Source: CAZLNO01 sp964561005
GTDB taxonomy: Bacteria > Pseudomonadota > Alphaproteobacteria > Kiloniellales > Rhodovibrionaceae
Direction of reading: 5' to 3'
Assembly: GCA_964561005.1 (NCBI GenBank)
Contig: CAZLNO010000040.1
Location: 1 to 30,087 of the forward strand
DNA: 30,087 bases
Under the pieces are notes generated by a model. The model made no database searches. It was not told where the DNA came from and worked only from the letters and a program-made list of their open reading frames with translations. Below, piece after piece: positions 1 through 7,310 of the stretch. Each line of letters starts with the position of its first letter. The stretch's first letter is position 1. The position numbers and the translations under genes are program-made.

Positions 1-720
1 GCGGAGTACTTCCGCGACGAGGAGGGTCAGGACGTTCTGCTGTTTATCGACAACATCTTCCGCTTCACCCAGGCGGGCCAGGAAGTCTCGGCGCTGCTGG
101 GCCGCATTCCCTCGGCGGTGGGCTACCAGCCGACGCTGGGCACCGACATGGGCGGCCTGCAGGAGCGCATCACCACCACCAAGAAGGGCTCCATCACCTC
201 GGTGCAGGCGGTCTACGTGCCGGCCGACGACCTCACCGACCCGGCGCCGGCCTCGACCTTCGCCCACCTGGACGCCACCACGGTGCTGTCGCGCTCGATC
301 GCGGAGCTGGGCATCTATCCGGCGGTGGACCCGCTGGATTCCACCAGCCGCATCCTGGACAGCCGGGTGCTCGGCGAGGAGCACTACAACACCGCGCGCG
401 AGGTGCAGCGCATTCTGCAGCAGTACAAGTCGCTGCAGGACATCATCGCCATCCTGGGCATGGAGGAGCTGTCGGAGGAGGACAAGCTCACCGTCGCCCG
501 GGCGCGCAAGATCCAGCGCTTCCTGTCGCAGCCCTTCCATGTCGCCGAGGTCTTCACCGGCCTGCCCGGCAAGCTGGTCTCGGTGGAGGACACCGTGAAG
601 GGCTTCAAGGGCATCTGCGAGGGCAAGTACGACCACCTGCCCGAGAACGCCTTCTACCTTGTCGGCAACATCGACGAGGCGGTCGAGAAGGCGGAGAAGA
701 TGGCCCAGGAAGCGGCCTAG
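1..720 (+). CDS. atpD: F1Fo ATP synthase subunit beta, 3' part (5' end outside window)
   Basis: C-terminal 239 residues of the catalytic beta subunit of F1, which binds and makes or hydrolyses ATP on the cytoplasmic face. The reading frame is open from base 1 and enters inside the nucleotide-binding domain: the Walker B strand (VLLFIDNIFR, residues 12-21 of the fragment) comes first. The conserved stretch around GYQPTLGTDMG and the C-terminal helical domain follow, with the ELSEED loop that couples to the gamma subunit. The full family length is about 475 residues, so roughly half is missing through the window edge, not through mutation. atpC follows after 24 nt, the usual end of an atp operon. 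Identification rests on very high family conservation and is firm. Confidence 0.98.
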   Translation, partial: AEYFRDEEGQDVLLFIDNIFRFTQAGQEVSALLGRIPSAVGYQPTLGTDMGGLQERITTTKKGSITSVQAVYVPADDLTDPAPASTFAHLDATTVLSRSIAELGIYPAVDPLDSTSRILDSRVLGEEHYNTAREVQRILQQYKSLQDIIAILGMEELSEEDKLTVARARKIQRFLSQPFHVAEVFTGLPGKLVSVEDTVKGFKGICEGKYDHLPENAFYLVGNIDEAVEKAEKMAQEAA

Positions 721-744
721 AGCGGGCCGGGGAGTCGTAAGCGG

Positions 745-1158
745 ATGGCCGAAGCAGGCAAAGTGTCCTTCGAACTGGTCTCGCCCGAAAAGCTGATGGT
801 GTCGGAGGACGTGGAGATGGTGATCGTCCCCGGCGCCGAGGGCGAGTTCGGCGTGCTGGCCCGCCACGCGCCGCTCATTTCCTCGCTGCGGCCCGGCGTG
901 GTGGGCATCTGCCGGCAGGGACGGCAGCCGGACGAGCGCTACTTCGTCGCCGGCGGCTTCGCCGAGGTGACCGGCGAGCGCTGCACCGTGCTGGCGGAAC
1001 ACCCCACCGACGTCAGCACGATCGACCGCGAGGAGGTCGAGCAGGAACTCAAGAACGCACGCGAGGACTACGCCGACGCCAAGGACGACAAGGCGCGCGC
1101 GGACGCGGACCGTCGCATCAAGCTGAACGAGGCCAAACGGCGGGCGCTTCGGGCCTGA
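745..1158 (+). CDS. atpC: F1Fo ATP synthase subunit epsilon
   Basis: 137-residue epsilon subunit of the central stalk, which links rotation of the c-ring to F1 and can inhibit ATP hydrolysis. The N-terminal beta-sandwich is recognisable (KVSFELVSPEKLMVSEDVEMVIVPGAEGEFGVLARHAPLI, with the hallmark GEFGVLARHAPL segment near residues 32-43). It is followed by a charged helical C-terminus rich in Glu, Asp, Lys and Arg. Length fits alphaproteobacterial epsilon subunits. The ATG is preceded by a purine-rich GGGGAG about 9 nt upstream. It lies 24 nt after atpD in the same direction and is the last gene of the operon; a strong GC hairpin follows at 1176-1202. Confidence 0.97.
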   Translation: MAEAGKVSFELVSPEKLMVSEDVEMVIVPGAEGEFGVLARHAPLISSLRPGVVGICRQGRQPDERYFVAGGFAEVTGERCTVLAEHPTDVSTIDREEVEQELKNAREDYADAKDDKARADADRRIKLNEAKRRALRA

Positions 1159-1175
1159 TATCCCGGCGCCGTCGG

Positions 1176-1202
1176 TGCCGCGCCGGCGGCCAAGGCGCGG
1201 CA
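1176..1202 (+). terminator. GC-rich hairpin after the atp operon
   Basis: A perfect 9-bp inverted repeat (TGCCGCGCC / GGCGCGGCA) with a 9-nt loop starts 17 nt after the atpC stop. There is no T-run after the stem, so this is not a textbook intrinsic terminator; it may act with Rho or as a 3' mRNA stabiliser. The placement at the operon end is the main reason for the call. Confidence 0.45.
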
Positions 1203-1334
1203 TCGGTAAGCAGGCCAGGCAGCCAATCGCGCAGGCATACGCGCCGCGGCACCTTGAACAGCTCGCGACGCGTGGCAAAATAACGCCTGTTTCCAGCCGT
1301 CGACACGAGAGAATAGAGGGCGAGGCGTGAAGCG

Positions 1335-2273
1335 ATGGCGAACGGGAAAGCGACTGCGAACGGCGAGGCGGCAAGCGGCGCTGCCGGCGTCGCCGGGAAC
1401 GCAAAGCCGGCCAAGACGGCCGGGCAGGGGGGCAGGCAGCCCGTGACCGGGGAACGCCACTGGGATTTGGAGACCGATATCCCGTGGGACAAATTCGACC
1501 GCTCCAAGGTCGACCCCGAGTTGCTGAAGATCCTCAAGGCGGCGAGCATGGTCGAGTACAATGCGCGCGACTATGCCGCCTACCTCTGCAACGTCTTCCA
1601 CGACGATCCGGAATTCCAGGAGGCCGCCAAGGCCTGGGCGCACGAGGAGGTGCAGCACGGCGCCGCGCTGGGCAAGTGGTGCATGCTGGCCGATCCCGAC
1701 TGGGACCACGACGCCCACTTCGAGCGCTTTGTCGCCGGCTTCCGGCCCGACATCAGCGCCACCGAATCGATCCGCGGCGGCCGCGCCGCCGAGCTGGTCT
1801 CGCGCTGCATGGTGGAGGTCGGCACCTCCTCCTACTACGGCTCGATGGGCGCGGCGACCGAGGAGCCCGCGCTGAAGGAAATCTGCAAGCGCATCGCCGC
1901 GGACGAGTTGCGCCACTACAAGATGTTCTACGCCCACATGAAGCGCTACCTGGAAGTGGAGCACCCCTCCAAGTGGCGGCGCTTCCGCGTGGCCATCGGG
2001 CGCGTGCTGGAGACCGAGGACGACGAGCTGTCGTACGCGTACTACGCCGCGAACGCGCCGGAAGATGCGCTCTACGACCGCAAGATGTACAACCAAGCGT
2101 ACATGCGGCGGGCCTTTCAGTTCTACCACCCCAAGCAGGTGGAACGCGCGGTGTCGATGACCTGGAAGGCCAGCGGCTTCAACCCGCAGAGCCGGGCTGC
2201 CAGCCTGGCCGCCCGCGCGGCCTGGTGGTTCGTGCGTCACCGGGCGGAAAAGCTGGCCGGGCAGGGAATCTGA
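1335..2273 (+). CDS. Ferritin-like diiron-domain protein of unknown role
   Basis: 312 residues. The first 40 or so are a low-complexity Ala/Gly/Lys linker. After that the protein is mostly helical and carries the ligand pattern of a ferritin-like four-helix diiron protein: E74 (VEYNARDY), E105-x-x-H108 (EEVQHG), E161 (MVEVGTSSYYG) and E191-x-x-H194 (DELRHYKMF). Two E-x-x-H motifs plus two further Glu are the classic set for a carboxylate-bridged di-iron centre, as in ferritins, rubrerythrins, ribonucleotide reductase R2 and acyl desaturases. The conserved Tyr pair after E161 could support redox chemistry. There is no signal peptide, so it should be cytoplasmic. The gene stands alone, 176 nt after atpC, and ends 15 nt before the convergent methyltransferase gene. 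Substrate and partners cannot be read from the sequence. The ATG start is reasonable, but the low-complexity N-terminus leaves room for a later one. Confidence 0.8.
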   Translation: MANGKATANGEAASGAAGVAGNAKPAKTAGQGGRQPVTGERHWDLETDIPWDKFDRSKVDPELLKILKAASMVEYNARDYAAYLCNVFHDDPEFQEAAKAWAHEEVQHGAALGKWCMLADPDWDHDAHFERFVAGFRPDISATESIRGGRAAELVSRCMVEVGTSSYYGSMGAATEEPALKEICKRIAADELRHYKMFYAHMKRYLEVEHPSKWRRFRVAIGRVLETEDDELSYAYYAANAPEDALYDRKMYNQAYMRRAFQFYHPKQVERAVSMTWKASGFNPQSRAASLAARAAWWFVRHRAEKLAGQGI

Positions 2274-2288
2274 GCGGAGGCGCACGGC

Positions 2289-3218
2289 CTAGGTCCCCCG
2301 CTCCCCCTCCAGGTTGACCCAGGTCAGCTCGTGCTTGTTGTGGTGCAGGTGCAGGAGGCGGCTGCCCGGAATCGCGGCGAAGGCGTCCTGCGTGGCGAAG
2401 TCGGTCTCCCCCTGGAACTTGATGGTGCAGACGAGGTTGCGGGCCTTGCCGGCGTCCAGCCAGCGATGCACCAGCTCCAGCAGCTTGTGCGGGTAGCAGA
2501 CGACATCCGAGCATAGCCAGTCCACTGTCTCCAGATGCCCCGGCCGCAGGCCGAAAGCGCTGTCGCGGCGGTAGTCCATGCGCGGCAGGTCGGCCAGCCC
2601 GGCGGCCAATGGCGCCTTGTCCACCGCAATGACCCGCGCGCCCAGTTCGTGCAGCACCCAGCTCCAGCCGCCCGGCGCCGCGCCCAGGTCGAGGCAGAGG
2701 TTGCCGGGACCGGGATGCGTGCCCAGCAGGGTGAAGGTCTCCCAGAGCTTGAGGTAGGCGCGGCTGGGCGGGGTCTCGCGGTCCTCGACGAAAGCCACCT
2801 CGCCGTGCGGAAAGGGGCTGGCGGTCACCGGGGCGGCCAGCATTTCCCCGGGAGTCAGCAGCGTCCAGCCGCCCAGCGGCGCCTGCGGCGGCGGCTCGGG
2901 AAAGCGCAGGGGCCGGAAAGAGACGTGCGGCAGCCGCTCGGCGATCAGGCGGGCCCGGCGGTAGGGGCCGGTGGGCAGCAGCGCCCAGTTGCGCTGGATG
3001 TCGCGCAGCCGCTGCGCGGCCTGCTTGATCGAGGGCGCGGGCAGGGGGCGCGGCGCGTGCCAGACGTTCTGTGCCCAGGGCATGGGGTGGGCCGGCCCCT
3101 CGGCCAGGAAGAGACGGCCGCGCTCCGCCCGGATCCGGATGCCGGCGCGCTGCAGGTCCGCCCGCAGCACGCCTTCCAGCCCGGCGGGCGCGACATATCC
3201 CGTGGTTTCCTGGGTCAT
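2289..3218 (-). CDS. RlmM/FtsJ-like SAM-dependent rRNA 2'-O-methyltransferase
   Basis: 309-residue Rossmann-fold methyltransferase. The SAM-binding motif I is CLDLGAAPGGWSW (about residues 175-187), the form typical of FtsJ/RlmM enzymes. The K-D-K-E catalytic tetrad of RNA ribose 2'-O-methyltransferases can be assigned to K157 (YLKLWE), D238 (CSDVV), K267 (TIKFQG) and E297 (NKHELTW). The N-terminal 140 residues look like the THUMP-type RNA-binding half of RlmM, which methylates C2498 of 23S rRNA in E. coli; this version is shorter (E. coli RlmM is about 366 residues). Likely role: cytoplasmic methylation of rRNA. The exact target nucleotide is inference. The ATG at 3218 starts right at the conserved N-terminus. 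It is convergent with the ferritin-like gene and 27 nt downstream of the lipoprotein gene, so it may be co-transcribed with the pqq cluster. Confidence 0.85.
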   Translation of the reverse strand: MTQETTGYVAPAGLEGVLRADLQRAGIRIRAERGRLFLAEGPAHPMPWAQNVWHAPRPLPAPSIKQAAQRLRDIQRNWALLPTGPYRRARLIAERLPHVSFRPLRFPEPPPQAPLGGWTLLTPGEMLAAPVTASPFPHGEVAFVEDRETPPSRAYLKLWETFTLLGTHPGPGNLCLDLGAAPGGWSWVLHELGARVIAVDKAPLAAGLADLPRMDYRRDSAFGLRPGHLETVDWLCSDVVCYPHKLLELVHRWLDAGKARNLVCTIKFQGETDFATQDAFAAIPGSRLLHLHHNKHELTWVNLEGERGT

Positions 3219-3245
3219 GCGGTCGTGGCGTCAAGGATGGCGGCG

Positions 3246-3563
3246 TCAGGGGTCGAGGCGGCGTCCCGCCTCCTGGATGTCCTCTTTCTTCCGCGCCCAG
3301 AAGGCATGGCCTTCGCGCCAGCAGTGCAGGAGGCCGCGCGCCTCGCCGGCCGCCTGCCAGCGTGGCGGCAGGGCGCCCGACTCGGTGTCGCCGAAGGCGC
3401 GCAGGTAGCGGCAGACCTCGGCGTCGGACAGGCGCTCGATGGCCGCGCTGTCCATTTGCCGCGCCTCCCGCCGCGCCGCCAGGTTGGCACAGCCGGCCAG
3501 CGCGGCGGCCAGGAGGAGGCTGGCGGCGAGGCCTCGAAGGAAGATGGTTGCGCCGCCCCTCAA
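3246..3563 (-). CDS. Small two-cysteine lipoprotein coupled to pqqE
   Basis: 105 residues if translation starts at the TTG at 3563. That TTG overlaps the pqqE stop by four bases (TTGA), which implies translational coupling. The N-terminus is a lipoprotein signal: a hydrophobic stretch from about residue 9 and a lipobox LAGC with the lipidated Cys at 25. The mature part is short, charged and helical and has exactly two further cysteines, C51 (SDAEVCRYL) and C81 (GLLHCW). This resembles small alphaproteobacterial lipoproteins with an LC...RGLxC pattern, whose function is unknown. The only in-frame ATG in the reading frame of the mature protein (3452) would remove the signal peptide, so TTG is preferred. 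The protein should be membrane-anchored facing the periplasm, where PQQ enzymes work. Any link to PQQ is inferred only from position. Confidence 0.7.
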   Translation of the reverse strand: MRGGATIFLRGLAASLLLAAALAGCANLAARREARQMDSAAIERLSDAEVCRYLRAFGDTESGALPPRWQAAGEARGLLHCWREGHAFWARKKEDIQEAGRRLDP

Positions 3564-4681
3564 ACGTCCTCCGTCGCGCGCTTCCGGGCTGGAGTGCCGC
3601 CGATGCGGCGGTAGACGAAATCGGGCGGCTCGGCCGCGGACTCTTGTGTCGCCAAGGACACCATCGCCTCGTGCTCTGGCGACAGGCCGCAGGCCGGATC
3701 GGTCGCCGCCGCGTCGCCGGTCAGCGCGAAGGCCTGGCAGCGGCAGCCGCCCCAGTCCGCCTCCCGCCGGTCGCAGGACCGGCAGGGCTCGGGCATCCAG
3801 GCGGTGCCGCGGTACAACTCGAAGGCCTCGGACCTTTCCCAGATCTCCGCCAGCGGCATCTCCCGAACGCTGTCGAAGCGCAGCCCGGCGATGCTCTCGG
3901 CGGCGTGGCAGGGCAGCACCTTGCCCACCGGGGTGACGTTCAGGAACTGCCGACCCCAGCCGCCCATGCAGGCTTTCGGCCGCCGGGCGTAGTAGTCCGG
4001 CACCACGTAATCGATGGTCAGGATCCCCTTCAGGCGCTCGCGCGCCGCCTCCACCACCACGGTGGCGCGCTCGAGCTGTTCGAAGCTGGGCATCAGCGCG
4101 GCGCGGTTCGCGAGCGCCCAGCCGTAGTACTGGACGTGCGCCACCTCCAGCCGCGCCGCGTCCAGCGCGACGGCGAGGTCGATCAGTTCCTCCAGGTGGT
4201 CCAGGTTCTGGCGGTGCACCACGGCGTTCAGCGTCAGCGGCAGCCCGGCCTCGCGGACCAGCCCGGCGACGGCCAGCTTCCTCGCGTGGCCCCCGCGATA
4301 GCCGCCGATGCGGTCGGCGCCCGCCGCGCGGCTGTCCTGCACCGAGAGCTGGACGTGGTCGAGACCGGCCTCGACCAGGTCGGCCAGGCGGTCGTGGTCC
4401 AGCAGCACGCCGGCGGTGATCAGGTTGGTGTAGAGGTCGTGCGCCGCGGCGGCGGCGATCAGCTCGGCCAGATCGCGGCGCACGCTCGGCTCGCCGCCGG
4501 AAAAGTGGATTTGCAGCACGCCGAGGTCCGCCGCCTCGCAAATCACCCGCCGCCATTCCGCCGTGGACAGCTCGCCCGCGGCCTTTTCCAGGTGCAGGGG
4601 GTTGGAGCAGTAGGGGCACTGCAGCGGACAGCGGTGCGTGAGCTCCGCCAGCAGGGCGTAAGGCGGTTGCGGCGCGCTCAT
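3560..4681 (-). CDS. pqqE: PQQ biosynthesis radical SAM enzyme PqqE
   Basis: 373 residues. PqqE makes the first carbon-carbon cross-link between the Glu and Tyr side chains of the PqqA peptide, using S-adenosylmethionine and iron-sulfur clusters. The radical-SAM cluster motif is C18-x3-C22-x2-C25 (RCPLQCPYC). The SAM-binding GGEP follows at 62-65 (FSGGEP). The C-terminal SPASM domain that holds auxiliary clusters has C238 (ACMGGWG), C258 (LPCHA), C300, C303, C313, C315 and C331. Length and the ACMGGWGRQFLNVTP block match bona fide PqqE. The ATG lies 4 nt after the pqqB stop. PqqE normally needs the chaperone PqqD (separate or fused); no PqqD is encoded next to it here and the C-terminus shows no PqqD fusion. 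Confidence 0.95.
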   Translation of the reverse strand: MSAPQPPYALLAELTHRCPLQCPYCSNPLHLEKAAGELSTAEWRRVICEAADLGVLQIHFSGGEPSVRRDLAELIAAAAAHDLYTNLITAGVLLDHDRLADLVEAGLDHVQLSVQDSRAAGADRIGGYRGGHARKLAVAGLVREAGLPLTLNAVVHRQNLDHLEELIDLAVALDAARLEVAHVQYYGWALANRAALMPSFEQLERATVVVEAARERLKGILTIDYVVPDYYARRPKACMGGWGRQFLNVTPVGKVLPCHAAESIAGLRFDSVREMPLAEIWERSEAFELYRGTAWMPEPCRSCDRREADWGGCRCQAFALTGDAAATDPACGLSPEHEAMVSLATQESAAEPPDFVYRRIGGTPARKRATEDV

Positions 4682-4685
4682 CGCG

Positions 4686-5621
4686 TCACCTCCATGCCGT
4701 CACGTCCATCCCATCGTGGGCGACCTCCCAGCCCGCCGCCTCGACCTCCCGCCGCTCCGGCGAGTCGGCCAGCAGGATGGGATTGGAGTTGTTGATGTGG
4801 ACGTAGATCTTGCGCGCCACGCCCAGCTCCGCGAAGACAGCCAGCGATCCCTCGGGGCCGGAGACGTTCATGTGGCCCATCCGGGTGCCGGTCTTGTGGC
4901 CCAGCCCGGCGCGGATCATCTCGTCGTCGCGATACAGCGTGCCGTCGAAGAACACCAGCCGGGCGCCGCGGAGGCGGTCCGCCAGGGCGGCGTCCACGGC
5001 CGCGCAGTTGGGCAGGTAGAAGGCTTCGGCCCCGCTGGCTTCGTCGATCAGCCGCACCCCGACGCTGTCGCCCTCCCGCGTGCCGAAATCCGCGCCGGCC
5101 GCGGCGTCCTCCAGGTACAGCGCGACCTTGCCGGGAACGGGAAACACCTCGGCCCGGAGGCCCAGCGGCGCGCCCTCGGCGTCGTCCACCGGGAAGACCT
5201 CGTCCAGGCGGATCGCCCGCCGCGGCACGACCTCGGGATTCAGCACGCCGAACACCGGGTTGGCGGCGATGGCCTCCAGAACCCGTGCGCTCCCATGCAG
5301 GGCGAAGGGCTGTCCCTCGCGCAGGTTGATCAGGCCACCGATGTGGTCGACGTCGGCGTTGGTCGGCAGCACCGCCTTGATCGGACTGTCGCGCACCCCT
5401 TCGCGCGGATGCAGCGCCGCCGTCCGGGCGATCTGTTGGCGCAGGTCCGGCGAGGCGTTCAGCAACAGCCAGCGTTCACCATCCGCGCTGACCGCCGCGG
5501 AGGACTGAGTACGCGGCGTTGCCGTCGGGTCGCCCGTGCGCGCCCGGCGGCAATTCGCGCAGTTGCAGTTCCATTGCGGAAAGCCGCCGCCGGCGGCAGC
5601 GCCCAGGACGACGATCCGCAT
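4686..5621 (-). CDS. pqqB: PQQ biosynthesis metallo-hydrolase PqqB
   Basis: 311 residues, metallo-beta-lactamase fold. PqqB acts in the middle of PQQ formation and is thought to oxidise the Glu-Tyr intermediate before PqqC. The N-terminus carries the zinc-binding CNCANC block (C19, C21, C24) within the hallmark GGGFPQWNCNC. The metal site motif TNADVDHIGGL is at 87-97, with D92 and H93. The C-terminal GHMNVSGPEGS and the INNSNPIL stretch are also typical. No signal peptide, cytoplasmic. The ATG is 9 nt downstream of the pqqA stop. It is followed after 4 nt by pqqE, whereas the usual order would put pqqC and pqqD there. Confidence 0.96.
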   Translation of the reverse strand: MRIVVLGAAAGGGFPQWNCNCANCRRARTGDPTATPRTQSSAAVSADGERWLLLNASPDLRQQIARTAALHPREGVRDSPIKAVLPTNADVDHIGGLINLREGQPFALHGSARVLEAIAANPVFGVLNPEVVPRRAIRLDEVFPVDDAEGAPLGLRAEVFPVPGKVALYLEDAAAGADFGTREGDSVGVRLIDEASGAEAFYLPNCAAVDAALADRLRGARLVFFDGTLYRDDEMIRAGLGHKTGTRMGHMNVSGPEGSLAVFAELGVARKIYVHINNSNPILLADSPERREVEAAGWEVAHDGMDVTAWR

Positions 5622-5630
5622 CCCGGGGTG

Positions 5631-5723
5631 TTACTTCTTCGCCGGCTCGGCGCAGGCGTAGCTGTTGATTTCCATGCCGACGGCGATTTCGCGAACTTCC
5701 GGCCTGAACCAGGTCTTCTTCAT
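5631..5723 (-). CDS. pqqA: PQQ precursor peptide PqqA
   Basis: A 30-residue peptide, the ribosomal precursor of pyrroloquinoline quinone. The conserved Glu-x3-Tyr that becomes the cofactor is present as E18-INS-Y22 (GMEINSYACAEPAKK), and the N-terminus MKKTWFRPEVREI is the usual recognition part. The ATG is preceded by a strong Shine-Dalgarno (GAGGAGA, about 10 nt upstream), which fits the high expression expected for a consumed precursor. It is the first gene of the minus-strand cluster and faces frmA across a 258-nt divergent region. The peptide is too short for most ORF cut-offs; the motif makes the call firm. Confidence 0.95.
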   Translation of the reverse strand: MKKTWFRPEVREIAVGMEINSYACAEPAKK

Positions 5724-5981
5724 AAACTTTTCTCCTCTTCGTCCTCGCGACCTGCCGGGCCGCGCGGGAAGATATGATCGTCGATACCTTAAGTATGCGC
5801 AATGGCCTTGCGCTCGTAAACCGTCGCGGAGACGATAGCGAATTGGAGCCGCGAGCGATCTCTTCCCAAGGGCCGCGCGCTGCGCTAGCGTCCGCCGCGT
5901 CTTTCGTCGCGCACGGGCGCCGGCGGCGCGCCATCGCGGGCGGGGCCGATTCGCAACGACCAGTCCCGGGGAGGTAAAGCC
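5724..5981. promoter_or_regulatory. Divergent regulatory region between pqqA and frmA
   Basis: 258 nt without a coding signal separate the outward-facing pqqA and frmA genes. The middle (about 5770-5850) is less GC-rich than the flanks and must hold the promoters for both directions. I could not identify a convincing -35/-10 pair or a defined operator, so this is a placement call only. The frmA end has a clear ribosome binding site (GGGGAGG, about 10 nt before the ATG at 5982). Confidence 0.5.
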
Positions 5982-7091
5982 ATGCAAACACGTGCCGCGG
6001 TCGCCCACGAGGCGGGCAAGCCGCTGGAGGTGACCACCGTCGATCTGGAAGGCCCGAAGGGCAACGAGGTCCTGGTGGAGATCAAGGCCACCGGGCTGTG
6101 CCACACCGACGCCTTCACGCTGTCGGGCGCCGATCCGGAGGGGCAGTTTCCCACGATCCTGGGCCACGAGGGCGCGGGCGTGGTGGTCGACGTCGGCCCC
6201 GAGGTGCGCTCGGTGAAGAAGGGCGACCACGTCATTCCGCTCTACACGCCCGAGTGCCGGGAGTGCGAGTACTGCCTGAACCCGAAAACGAACCTCTGCC
6301 AGGCGATCCGCTCCACCCAGGGCCAGGGCGTGATGCCCGACGGCTCCAGCCGGTTCTCGCTCGGCGGCCGGAAGCTCCACCACTTCATGGGCTGCTCGAC
6401 CTTCTCGAACTATACCGTGCTGCCGGAGATCGCGGTCGCGAAGATCCGCGAGGACGCGCCCTTCGACAAGGTCTGCTACATCGGCTGCGGCGTCACCACC
6501 GGCATCGGCGCGGTCATCAACACCGCCCAGGTGGAGCCGGGGTCGAACGTGGTGGTCTTCGGCCTGGGCGGCATCGGCCTCAACGTGATTCAGGGCGCGC
6601 GCCTGGTGGGCGCCAACATGATCGTGGGCGTCGACCTCAACAACGAGAAGAAGGCCTGGGGCGAGCGCTTCGGCATGACCCACTTCGTCAACCCGAAGGA
6701 GATCGGCGAGGACATCGTGAAGTACCTCGTGGACCTCACCGGCGGCGGCGCCGACTACAGCTTCGAGTGCGTCGGCAACGTCAAGCTGATGCGCCAGGCG
6801 CTGGAATGCGCGCACAAGGGCTGGGGCGAGAGCATCATCATCGGCGTGGCCGGCGCCGGCGAGGAAATCTCGACCCGTCCGGTGCAGCTCGTCACCGGCC
6901 GCAAGTGGAAGGGCACGGCCTTCGGTGGCGCGCGCGGGCGCACCGATGTGCCGAGGATCGTGGACTGGTACATGGACGGCAGGATCGAGATCGACCCGAT
7001 GATCACCCACACGCTGTCCCTCGACGAGATCAACCACGGCTTCGAGCTGATGCACGAGGGCAAGTCGATCCGCTCGGTGGTGGTGTACTAA
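5982..7091 (+). CDS. frmA: S-(hydroxymethyl)glutathione dehydrogenase / class III alcohol dehydrogenase
   Basis: 369 residues, zinc-dependent medium-chain dehydrogenase. It oxidises S-hydroxymethylglutathione (formaldehyde plus glutathione) to S-formylglutathione with NAD+, and can also reduce S-nitrosoglutathione. Catalytic zinc ligands are C40 (GLCHTD), H62 with E63 (GHEGAG) and C169 (IGCGVTTG). The structural zinc loop is C92-x2-C95-x2-C98-x7-C106 (ECRECEYCLNPKTNLC). The nucleotide-binding turn is GLGGIG at 194-199. Length and sequence fit class III enzymes closely. The next gene, fghA, encodes the following step. The Shine-Dalgarno GGGGAGG lies just upstream of the ATG. Confidence 0.97.
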   Translation: MQTRAAVAHEAGKPLEVTTVDLEGPKGNEVLVEIKATGLCHTDAFTLSGADPEGQFPTILGHEGAGVVVDVGPEVRSVKKGDHVIPLYTPECRECEYCLNPKTNLCQAIRSTQGQGVMPDGSSRFSLGGRKLHHFMGCSTFSNYTVLPEIAVAKIREDAPFDKVCYIGCGVTTGIGAVINTAQVEPGSNVVVFGLGGIGLNVIQGARLVGANMIVGVDLNNEKKAWGERFGMTHFVNPKEIGEDIVKYLVDLTGGGADYSFECVGNVKLMRQALECAHKGWGESIIIGVAGAGEEISTRPVQLVTGRKWKGTAFGGARGRTDVPRIVDWYMDGRIEIDPMITHTLSLDEINHGFELMHEGKSIRSVVVY

Positions 7092-7116
7092 GGCATTAAG
7101 GAGGGCGGCGGCGGAC

Positions 7117-7248
7117 CGTGACGCGGCTTCGCCGCGTCCCCCATCCTGGCCTTCCCCCAAGGGGGAAGGGACTGCTGCTGAGCAGACACAAGCGTCCATG
7201 AAGGCGTACCCTCGCCCTTTGGGGGAGGGACAGGGAGGGGGACGCGCG
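7117..7248. repeat. Palindromic repeat element, copy 1 (right end truncated)
   Basis: Built from nested inverted repeats. The left-end hairpin at 7120-7138 is GACGCGGC/GCCGCGTC. The core palindrome is CCTTCCCCCAAGGGGGAAGG at 7150-7169. An unrelated spacer of about 40 nt follows, then a second core (CCCTCGCCCTTTGGGGGAGGG, read as two arms) and a GACAGGGAGGGGGACGC end. The two halves are imperfect inverted copies of each other. Compared with copy 2 (12866-13020), the right-end hairpin is missing. It occupies nearly all the space between frmA and fghA, so it will be transcribed and could fold into a structured linker in the mRNA. No protein is proposed from it. Confidence 0.75.
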
Positions 7249-7310
7249 TGAGCCCATCAGGCCGCTCGCCACCCCCAGGAAACCTGCCGACAAACGGAGA
7301 CCGCGGCACC

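Noticed and set aside
3071..4795. Plus-strand frame of 574 residues opposite the methyltransferase and pqqE
   Set aside because: Covers three real minus-strand genes and is rich in Arg, Pro and Ala without motifs.
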